Part shown: piece after piece, positions 23,146 through 33,900 of the stretch
How the letters are laid out: each line of letters starts with the position of its first letter
How positions within the stretch are numbered: the stretch's first letter is position 1
Assembly: GCA_949361645.1 (NCBI GenBank)
Contig: OX442434.1
Span: 2,347,672-2,411,671, forward strand
Direction of reading: 5' to 3'
Length of the DNA stretch: 64,000 nt
From: Spongilla lacustris
Taxonomy: Eukaryota > Porifera > Demospongiae > Spongillida > Spongillidae
The notes under the pieces: generated by a model
The model's input: the letters and a program-made list of their open reading frames with translations, nothing else
Database searches by the model: none
What the model was told of the DNA's origin: nothing
Position numbers and translations under genes: made by a program

Positions 23146-25565
23146 TGCACACATGCGCGAACGCGCATATACACCCTTCTTTGTTCTGTATGTAATTTTT
23201 ATCCGCTTAAATTGCAATCCGCTACTATGCTTATGCCAAGCTGTATGTCCTTTCACTTGCATCGCATACTAAATTGGGTAAAAACACCGTGACTTGCACA
23301 CATGCACAGTGATGACCGCTTGTTACACGGACGAATTTGAGTGCAACAATGGCAAATGCGTGGCACCAAGACTGGTTTGCAACGGAATGAACGACTGCGG
23401 AGATCATAGCGACGAAGAGAACTGCGGTGCAGGTTAGTTAGCGTGAAAGTCCAGACTCCAGAGGTGCATATGCTCAACTGATAGACTATGCCGGCATGAT
23501 TGCCAGCTCCGGCAGTATATTGTTCATTTCTTTTAATCAGTTTTATGTGCATCGCGCGCGGAGTGGACGCGAAAATTCATTATGACCAAATTTGCACCGC
23601 ACAAATTAAAATGGTGGATAGCAATAGCTGGTACAATAATATTTTCGGCGTTGATAATAAATTTTCGCGCACAATTCATCTATACAGCGTGGTAATCTAT
23701 AGAATAAAGCAACGACAAGAAAAAGAAAAAAAAAAAACTGTGCGCCTCCTTAGGATTGTATACATGAACCCGTTTCGCACTTAGTTCGGATCAAACGTTT
23801 CACCAACACAATACACAGGTCCTTGTTCGTCCGTCACACAATGGTGGTGCTCTAACATGTGTCTCTCTGGATATGAATTGTGTGATGGAAGACACCTCTG
23901 CGGAGACGATGTGTGTGGAACACGTGAGTATTGTGCATGTGTGAAGCACATGAGTGAATTCCAGTTTAACAGTCATAAAAATACATGTAGAGAATGCATG
24001 CATAATGTACTATGTAGCCGACAAAAGGAGCCTGTATGAATAAATTGAGCATTTGTCTCATTTCACATGATTTCCTCGCATTTGATCTTTTAGGGAAAAG
24101 AGGTGGTGGTGGTGGAGGTGGTGGTGGAGGTGGTGGTGGTGATGGTGGTGGAGGTGGTGGTGGTGGTGGAGGTGGTGGAGGTGGAGGTGGAAGTGGGGGT
24201 GGCAAGGGTGGTGGTGGTGATGGAGCGGGAGGTGGTGGTGATAGTGGAAGTAGCAAAAAGTCTAACACAATAATGGCAGTTGGAATTACTCTCGGAGCAA
24301 TAACTGTTGTTGCAGTGGTCTGTCTCATTATTCTTGTGCTCATATGCATACGAATACAACAAAGAGAAATAACAAGTAAGTTCCACTAAGATATATGAAG
24401 TGAATGGTATTGTATGCATTAGACACTTTAGCAACACGTGATTTCGATGCATGTGATCTGAATGCAGAATCATTGAGACTGTGGCTGCATGAAATATGTA
24501 GTGGAAAAATATGGCAAAGCACAATTGATACAGGTCACAAGATTAACATATTTCCACATAATATTTCCAGCCTCTGTCTGCAAAATCCTATAGCACGTAA
24601 GATTGAAAATTGGTTCTCCGGCCCAGCCCATGTTGTTGCGTGATATTTTTTTGGATATCCATCCAATCCAATAGAGCATTTTTTTTATTTACATCAATCA
24701 TTTGAATGCATGCAATCCTTCAAGTCCTTTTTAATTAATGTCAGTAAGTCTAGCTGATGACACAAATATGTATACACCTCACTTTTTGTGTTAGATAGTG
24801 AACCTGGCAGCTCAATCCAGATCAAAATCTCTCACTTTTTCTTAATTTCTTAAGCACACCTAAATAGACAAGTTCAGGAACCTGATAATTCGTACTCGGG
24901 TCTCCGGACGTGACGTCATGTAGTTGTAGCGCTCTTTGTTACATGTGCTAAGGAGCGTGCTAGATGATGTTTGCAATGTGTGTATATATATTTTATAAAA
25001 TACAAGCGGACATTTTAGTGACATACAAACGAGCGCGACTACATGGTGTCACATCCAGAGTACAAATTATTCTCTTGTGTTTCAGCTCAAAGGATTAATC
25101 ATACCAGCACCACCAAGGGAATGATCAAACCTAAGTTACCACATGTGGTTAAACAAACTGCTCCCAAAAAAACGCCACACTATGGAGCAGGGCACAAACC
25201 TGCATGCCCTCGCAAGGTGGCCAGCAAAAACTATCACCTCTCATTGGGTGTAGCACTGACGATTTGCTGCTTCTACATTGGAGGACTTCCAGCTATACCT
25301 TTAACATGCATCTCTATCTACCTCTCAAAAAGTGTAAGTTCCTAACCAAAGATGTGCATTTTATCAATGGTGCAAAAATCTACCATTTTCTAATTGCACA
25401 CAGGCAAAGACTGACGATCTTAATGGAGATTTGGAGTCAGCCAAACGAAAAGGACAAATTGCTCTATACTTGAATATTGCAGCAGTCCTGATGACCATAC
25501 TTGTAGACTTAGTACTGCTCATAGTACTTATTCCTACCCTGACCTTTGGCTTGTATCATCACTAG
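22992..25565 (+). CDS. LDLa repeats - Gly stalk - TM - CD225/dispanin protein
   Basis: Six exons assembled by hand: 22992-23046, 23310-23432, 23819-23923, 24094-24375, 25086-25333, 25404-25565. Each intron has GT-AG ends (donors GTGAGT, GTTAGT, GTGAGT, GTAAGT, GTAAGT) and phases agree (1,1,1,1,0), giving 324 residues. Exon 1 is a signal peptide. Exon 2 is a full LDL-receptor class A repeat ([17 protein letters not shown], then [11 protein letters not shown] with its calcium-binding acids). Exon 3 is a second, shorter six-cysteine repeat lacking the SDE motif. Both are flanked by phase-1 introns, as usual for shuffled LDLa exons. Exon 4 encodes a glycine-rich stalk of about 50 residues and a transmembrane helix ([20 protein letters not shown]). 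Exons 5-6 encode a basic linker and a CD225/dispanin domain ([40 protein letters not shown]). Dispanins are IFITM/SynDIG-type membrane proteins; the function of this combination is unknown. Confidence 0.85.
23102..23140. repeat. (CA)n microsatellite in intron 1
   Basis: About 19 CA units inside the first intron of the LDLa-CD225 gene, some 55 bp after its splice donor. Confidence 0.95.
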
Positions 25566-25779
25566 AATGTGCATGCACAAAGACTATAAGTCACATTTTC
25601 CCCTATGCTTGTGGTCACAGGTGGAGGCCATCTTGATAATCACATACACTCTTATACACATTTCGGTCTGTGCATATTTTGTCCTTTACACTGTGCATGT
25701 GCTTTCCATCTAATACTACAATTTCCAACGTCCGTACGTCCGCGTAACCACCTATTTATAAACTCCGCCTAGCGTCTAC

Positions 25780-25988
25780 AATTGTGGGTTTGAACATAAC
25801 TAGCAACGCGTACCTAGCAACCAATAGAAACGACCACTCCCACACAAAAGTACATAGCAACACCAATGGCAATTGACTGGGTGTTCATTCTCAGTTATCG
25901 TACAGACCGGAAGTAGTACTATTATTGCGTGCGCGGGCTGTTCAATAGGTTGCGTAGTAACCGTATATTACAACAGGTGGTAGATTAC

Positions 25989-26019
<31 letters not shown>

Positions 26020-26250
26020 CATTCATAGAATCACTTCCGTGATTTTTCACGGGGTAACGCTACTTAGCGACCAATGGCAATTGACCGGTGTTCATATTTA
26101 TCGTTACAGACTGGAAGTATTTCATTGCGCGCGCGGGCTATTTAATAGGTTGCGTAGTAACCGTATATTCGATAGGTGGGACCATGTTAGATTACTGTAT
26201 GTAAAAACATTGACTTCTAGACAATCAGCTCCGTGATTTTTCACGGGCTA
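25780..26250. repeat. Imperfect direct repeat, two units of about 230 bp
   Basis: CAATGGCAATTGAC...GGTGTTCAT...TTATCGT.ACAGAC.GGAAGTA and TAGGTTGCGTAGTAACCGTA occur once at about 25865-25970 and again at about 26070-26170. Each unit ends in TCCGTGATTTTTCACGGG. A poly-A run separates them at 25996-26018. The units look like two copies of a short non-coding element. Confidence 0.75.
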
Positions 26251-27900
26251 AGTCTAGTTCTCACATAATGATGGTTCCTTATATCAGTAATAATTTAGTG
26301 TGCGGTACGTAAGTATTTGGTTTCTGGTTTACCACCCGCTTGGACTGATTAATATAGTCAGAAAATGTACTAATTTATTCTTCACCTAGCTCACAGCCCC
26401 AGGTCACAATTCGATAATAGTGTAAGAAAAAATCGCATCGAATGACAATCAATTCTTGATTACCGATTGATTTATCGCGCTCATTATGCTGCCAGATGCG
26501 TCCTAAACATTGTTTCACCTACACCATTATTGTACTGGGGAATGTACCCTATATGCGTACCAGCATGCACGTTTTGTACAGATACTTCAAGTTCAACGTA
26601 CAAAGTCCTGGCAAATTCTAAAGGAGATCTATATACATAGCTGCATGGTCAACAATATGCATATAGATGTATTTCAATCCACAAAAACGTGGTTCTATTT
26701 ATTTGGTCACGCAAAGAGAGACCAGCTGAAAAAAATGTTGTGAGAGCCTATTGATGCCTAAGGTAGAGAAGATGAAGTTATCCTATCAATGCACAGAGTT
26801 AGGACATCCTCACCCTAATAGACAATTGCCGCCCATGAAGGTGGACACAAGGTACCAGTGCATGGCAGTGGCGGCAGAAGCTAAGCCCCTCCTATGACAA
26901 CAGGTACTGAATAGATTAAATAGACGATAATTACGGCGCTACAGTAGGTCGAAAAAATGCACGCCTCGTTCGCATTCCGCTTTGCGGACTATAGTCTCAG
27001 CATAGATATTAAGTATCTATGGTCTCAGGCTCAAGCTTGGCACAGCAAACGTCGAATCAAGTCTTAATTTCCAATTGATTTATCATCTATATTCTGATAC
27101 AGGATGTTAAACATTTTGTACCAGGTATGTAAATATGCTGTGCATTCAGTATAAATCAACTGGAAATCAAAGATTGATCAGTTTGACGGGACTTTGACCC
27201 CCTTTTATTGCTGTGTGGTCCTTGAAGCCTCCAGTAATACTTATAGGATACGATCGTTGAATTTACGTGAATCAAAGGAGTACTACTTTGTTCAACTGTA
27301 GCGAATAGATGGTGGACACCTCAGAATTTGACGTATGGGATCTCCTCGTGTAATTGGCAAGGCGCCAGATGCAAGACACCACAATGAATAATATATGGCC
27401 ATATACCGTATTATTATACCGATGGTGATGTGAAATTGGAAGATGTGATCCTCGATGTGATCAGTCTTTTATTGTTCAGACAATATTAAAGATCAGTGAG
27501 GTTCCAAGGGGCACGTGTGCGGCACTGAAAACTATCACATGATTATAGATATCACCATCGCTATACACCCGGCGGGCATAATTCAATGCGATGCGATCAT
27601 TTCATAAAGCGGGTGTGACTTCCAGAAAATCTTTGAATGTCATAAAACCTTATTATCTGCCTTTTATTGACGAATCTCGTTTCAGGTATGTACAAGTGAA
27701 ACTACTCAAACACATATATGTACCTCTGAATGTAAAGGTTTCCTGTGTGTTTTGGGGTATAAAGCAGTGGAATAAATAACCAGAATGGAACAAAAGGAAA
27801 CACTTGCCTCTGAAGAGAGAATAAAGTTGACCCCTAAATATGTTGGCAAAATAATGGAAGTGCTTTTTTTTTTTTTTTTAAAGAGAAGAAGAAAAAAATG
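26251..27900. other. No gene recognised
   Basis: AT-rich intergenic DNA between the LDLa-CD225 gene and the 3' end of the coiled-coil gene. The only structured item I could support is the 21-bp palindrome with 7-bp flanking repeats at 26994-27028. Confidence 0.5.
26994..27028. mobile_element. 21-bp palindrome flanked by a 7-bp TSD
   Basis: GTCTCAG (26994-27000), then a near-perfect palindrome starting CATAGATATT and ending TATCTATG (27001-27021), then GTCTCAG again (27022-27028). Its ends match those of the 868-bp element at 5944 and the 34-bp element at 38163, each also flanked by a 7-bp direct repeat beginning GT. Confidence 0.7.
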
Positions 27901-27937
27901 ACAGACCACAATAAATTAGAATAAAGAAAAAAAAAAA

Positions 27938-30900
27938 TTAGTTCTTTTTTCTGGGTTTAGGCTTTCGCTTATCAGTGTTGGTTGATTGTTTCACATTCTG
28001 AGGCACATGTGTAAAATAACTGAAGTAAAAGGATCGGGACAGCGACTGGGAGTATCTCTGATCAGCTAGTTCTGCGTTCATCCTCTCCCTTCTTGCCCTC
28101 TCTTCTGCCTGCAACCTTGCTAGCTTCTGTTTATCTTCCTCTTCTTTCAACCTGAAAGGAATGACAATGAACTTTTTAAAAGTTTGCTCATTATTGAGAC
28201 ACACAGCATTAATGTAAAAGCTTCTAATTGAGGGGAAAGAGTATATTACCTTAACAAGAGTAGGACAAAGATCAGTAGGAAAAATGGAACATTGAAACTT
28301 TGTGTAGGACTTATTCTATCTACAAACTTATTCAATACCTCATCCAACATTTGTACTGGTACTCCTACCCTATCACAGCCAACATAATATGAACACAACC
28401 ACCATAATATGAACACAACCAAGCACTAAAGCACACACCCATGTCAAAATGAGAGCTCCCACATGCACTGTGAATCTGGTGCCCAGGCCCACCTCTCATC
28501 CAATTTTCTCTGCTCGTCCATTTCCCTCTGTCTCCTCGCCTCCTCTTCTCTCTGTCTCCTTGCCTCCTCTTCCCTCAGTCTCCTTGCCTCCTCTTCCCTC
28601 TGTCTCCTCGCCTCCTCTTCCTTATGCCTCCTTGCCTCCTCTTCCATCAGTCTCCTCGCCTCCTCTTCCTTATGTCTCCTCACCTCCTCCTCCATCAGTC
28701 TCCTCGCCTCCTCCTCCATCAGTCTCCTTGCCTCCTCTGCCAACCTTACACCCTCACTGACTCCTATAGCTTCTCCCTCACCCAGATCTTCCCCTCCAAG
28801 TCCACCAACAGTGACTTTCCTTCCCACAGCCCCCTCAGAGAGGGTGTGGTCCACATCTATGACTGCACCACTGTCAACATGTTCCAAGGCAAACCCCATC
28901 CCCTCTCTGCGAGTACATTTGGAGGAAAGCCACTCATCATCCTTCTGTGTTGAACTGTTGCGAGTGGATGTGCTTCCTTTAGAATTTGTTTTCCCGCCCT
29001 TGCCTTTGCTTCCCTTATGACTGCGAGTTGACTTTTTCTTATTAACCTGCATGGCAAGAAGAAACAGATACTTCTGTTACATAGCTGTACCCCATGTGTG
29101 GATGCAACATAGCTGTACCCCATGTGTGGATGTGACATAGCTGTACCCCATGTGTGGATCTGTACCCCACGTGTGGATGTGACATAGCTGTGCCCCAAGT
29201 GGAGACAAGGTGGTGCATGGTTGTTGACTATATACAAAGCTCATTCTACACATGTATCTGTTTTGGACAGAGCATGTTCACCCAATATATACATATACCT
29301 TAGATGATCAGTAGTACACATGTACCTTAGATGATCAGTACACATGTACCTTAGATGATCAGTACACATGTACCTTAGATGATCAGTACACATGGATCAG
29401 TACACATATACCTTAGATGATCAGTACACATGTACCTTAGATGATCAGTACACATGTACCTTAGATGATCAGTACACATGTACCTTAGATGATCAGTACA
29501 CATATACCTTAGATGATCAGTACACATTTACCTTAGATGATCAGTACACATGTACCTTAGATGATCAGTACACATATACCTTAGATGATCAGTACACATG
29601 TATGTACCTTAGATGGTGGTGATTTATAAGCATTCAGCAGCTCAGTCTGAAGCTTGCTGATGTCATCCTCTGCTGGTCCCAGCATGTCTGGTTCATCTAG
29701 CAGTGACCTGGATGGTCTGCAGGGGATGAGGGAGTGAAGGAGTGAGTGAGTGAGTGAGTGAGTGAGTGAGTGAGTGAGTGAGTGAGTGAGTGAGTGAGTG
29801 AGTGAGTGAGTGAGTGAGTGAGTGAGTGAGTGAGTGCCTATAATAGGGGCTCCCCCTCCCTGAATAGCCTTGCTTAATCATAGACTGATCAATGCTTACT
29901 TAAGTAAGAAAACCGCATACTTATATAAAAGTGTTTTTATAAATGTCCTGTTCTGTTGGTTAGAGTGCAGTGTGAGATTGCAGTTTATTGTCGTATTGCG
30001 GATGACCTGAAGTTACATCGCCTCTTGGTTATATTGCATAGAGACAGGTACTTTCGCCCGAAAGAAAATCGTGATCACTTTCCACGTTCATTTATCACTG
30101 AACAAGCAATCGCTATAGCGATTGATTTAAATCACGTTACGCACATTTCAAAACCCTCTGCATTGGCTGAAAATGCTATAGGAAGCTTGTGTTGAAGACA
30201 GGACAAAATTGGGTCCGTTATGCACATTTAGGTTTCATAGTTGCTGTTACGAGGCACGCTGAAGCTGTCTTTTAAAATCGCCTTTACTTTTTGTTTAGCA
30301 TCAGTACAGAAGCTGTTTTTCTAGTTATTTTATATAGAGAATAGGTTGTAAAGACAAAACCTCAGGTGTCTCTTGCTTACACAAGTAAGCACCATGAGCT
30401 TATGTAAGGAAGAATGAATTTGATTAAATAACAATCACTGCAACAGATATGAGCTAGACAGGTATACATGCAGGTTCCAATGGGCAGTTGAAGGTTAGCA
30501 GAAACAGTAAAACACTTGCAATTAGTGACATTCTAATATTTGTCCCATTCCAAACTCATACGCCAGCAATGTCTACCATGCAAAGCCTCCACAATGAGAT
30601 GAGTTGTATGTGAGTGTGTGTGTGTGTGCGTGTGTGTATGTGTGTGTGTGTGCGTGTGTGTATGTGTGTATGTGTGCGTGTGTGTATGTGTGTGTGTGTG
30701 TGTGTGTGTATGTGTGTATGTGTGTGTGTGTGTGATAACCACCAAAAGGTCTGACCTGCTATTTGATGAGGGCACCTGTGCACTGGAGACTTGGCAGGAC
30801 CCAAGGCCTGAATCAACCGACGAGACAGGCCTCAACTTTGGAGTACCCAGACCACTGTCTGCATAAAAGAAGGAAGCAATGAAAGCTAAAACGTGTACAT

Positions 30901-33900
30901 GTACACAAATGGATACATGCACACGCGTACATACCGTAGAGTACCGCGATATATCCCCCCCCCTCCGCCCCCACCTAAAAAAAACGGTCCGTGTTTAAAC
31001 GAGCGTATCTTCGTACTCGTTAACGCTTCCGCGTACCTATTTCTAAATTCCAGGAAAGAACTGGTACTCCAACAGGATTTTAAAGAATAGCAAGCAGCTG
31101 CGTTCATGATTACGTCGATACGCTCGTTTAAACACGGGCCATTTTTTTTTTGTGGGGGCGGAGGGGGGGGGGATATCTCGCGGTACTCTACGGTACTTGC
31201 ACTCTCACAAACAAACCAAAACAATGAATGTACATGTAAGGCACAGATTAACATCCAAGGCACCTATAAATAGTAAGACTATTAAATTGCTACATGCTGT
31301 TAAACTTAAAAAAAAAAAAAAATTGAAACAATGATGATTTCATTTCTAGTTCAGCAAAGGAACCACTCCCTCACCTACAGCCTGCTCGACCTCCTCCATG
31401 TCCTCCACTGATATGCTATCTTGGGACAGCTGTCTGGCCTTTCTGTGCAAGGACAACAAATTTTCATTCACAGCTCAAATGTATAATTTCAACAATTCAA
31501 ATTTGATATCTATGCTTGCAATCTATTCAACAATCTAAACCAGTACACCAATTTTCCAAATCTGTACATAGACTGCTACTATCCAATAAATTCCAGAAGT
31601 GGACTCCAAATAGCACTGTAAAGGTGCAATACCAGTGGTCCTGTGTCCCTCACACACCCCTCATCTTGCCTTCTGTACCAGCCATCCAAACCTACTACAT
31701 TATACATGTATAAGTCATCACCCATAGTAGACCACTACACATACTGGTACCCAACTAGTACCTAATCTAATTCCAATATACCACCACCTACAAGTACTGT
31801 TGTTTTAGGATGCAGGCCAACATGAAGGATCAATAGCCAGTGTGCAAAGTAAGCTACATGTATCAATATTTGGCATGATTGCGCTGCCATTTAAAAAATT
31901 TGGTCAGACATGCAATGATATAACGACTCACATAACTACTGCACAACCAGAGGAGTTTCCTCCACACAACGCACACTGATTTTTATTACATCAAGTACAA
32001 AGTGCTAACTACATATCATAGTGATCAGATCATAAGACCAATCATGGCATAAGACATGCAGTCATATACAAAAATGGTAGGAAAATGAGCGAAGTCCAAC
32101 TGCCTTTTCACACACTGCAAGCCAAATTTGTTACTCAATTTGTTACAATTTAGTGCTGTAACAGTAAGTTTACATGTCTTCACTACTACAACGCTATAAT
32201 TAGAGTGCAATGGAACAATGAAATAAGACCCAAAATTCAAGATTCCACACCTTTTAATATGTGCCAGACCCAAAACATAAAGTTTGGTTTATGAAAGGTG
32301 GCATGCAGCCTAACACACTCTCACTAGATGCCCCGCCCCTTGCTTGTGTTATTACCAAAGTTGTGAGCCATTTTTAATAAGATGCAAGTAGTTACAATAT
32401 ACATGTACATCAGATACAAATTTAATAGTGGTCAATGAAACATCTAAGCCACTACACCATATAACTCCCCCCCCCCCCCCCTCCCCTTCCCAATTCCATT
32501 ACTACTGGTAAGTAATTACCAACCAAAAACTGCAATCTTTAAAAACAGGGAACCATTAACCTTAATTCTCCAGGTCCAAGTCCTACGCGTAGGACCAATA
32601 TTTGAAAATTCATTATAAATAGAAATGCAGTTTTTTGGCATCCATTTCTCTACTGTTGTTTGATGTGTCTATCATGCTAAATTTACCAATTGTCAGACTA
32701 TTTTTTAAATCACACCCTTGGTTATACGATGCAAATAAACAGATACATTTCTTATAAATGCATTATGTAGAGAATTTAATTGTCACGGAAAAAAGTACGA
32801 CAAGTGTCACTTTTTAAAAATGTTTTTTGAAGCATGATGTGTGGGTTACTTTATACATTCTACGGCAGTGTTTTTACTCTAATTGATTTTGTCATTTTTA
32901 CCGAAAACGCTCTGTACATTTTCAAGATTTTGTCCATTCACTTGGCTATTCCCGCAACATGCGTCTGACAAATACCTATCGTTCATAAGCTTGTGGAGCT
33001 AGCAATTTCCAAATCTACAATGTACTTTTTTATATGTTTAGTGCAAAAGACCTGACCTACATGTACTACCCCCTTCTTTTAAAATGTTGTCTGATCTTCC
33101 CAGCATTACTTTTTGGTACTTTAAGTTGCTTTGCAATTTACCGCAAATACATCTTTTAGCAATGCAGTATTGATTGTATTTGACAATCTTTGAAGAATTG
33201 CAAGAAAGTAAAACTATTTCCTGAATTAATAACCATTTCTACAGTGCAATGAGATTTTGGTTTATTTTTTGATCGTATGAGTTTGCTAAAAATTAATTTT
33301 AACTTGCGTCCTACGCGTAGGACGCTAATCCTACGCATAGGACGACGGGAGATTAAAGGTTAAGGTTCAAGTCTTTTGAAGCTCCTCTGAGGTTGCCAAA
33401 ATTCATGTGCACATTTAGTGCAGCATATGTGTAGATGCACACCCTGCCCTCACAGCATACGTGTAGATGCATACCTTGCCCCCAGACTTACAGTATGTGT
33501 GTAGATGCACACCCTGCCATCAGACTTTCAGTATGTGTGTAGATGCACACCCTGCCATCAGACTTACAGTATGTGTGTAGATACACACCCTGCCCTCCCA
33601 GCATGTGTATAGATGCACACCCTGCCCTTACAGCATGTGTATAGATGCACACTCTGCCCTCCCAGCATGTGTATAGATGCACACACTGCCCCCAGACTTA
33701 CTCTGCTGCTTTCTGCAAGCTATTCAAATACACTTTAGCCAAATCAGCTCGAAATCCCTTCTCTCCAGTTTCTTCTCTTTTCACTTCCTCGTCCTTCATC
33801 CACGCAGCACTCTTGATCTGCTCACCACACACAATCAGGCATGGCTGACCAGTCTAATATACACAACCATTGCACACAAACACATGCATACATGTACATT

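Noticed and set aside
24090..24349. Minus-strand proline-rich and Thr/Ser-rich readings
   Set aside because: They are the reverse of the glycine-codon run in exon 4 of the LDLa-CD225 gene, whose plus-strand reading continues into a transmembrane helix and proper splice sites.
29956..30195. 79-codon plus-strand reading (MVRVQCEIAVYCRIADDLKL)
   Set aside because: No family resemblance, inside a minus-strand intron, and no splice partners found.
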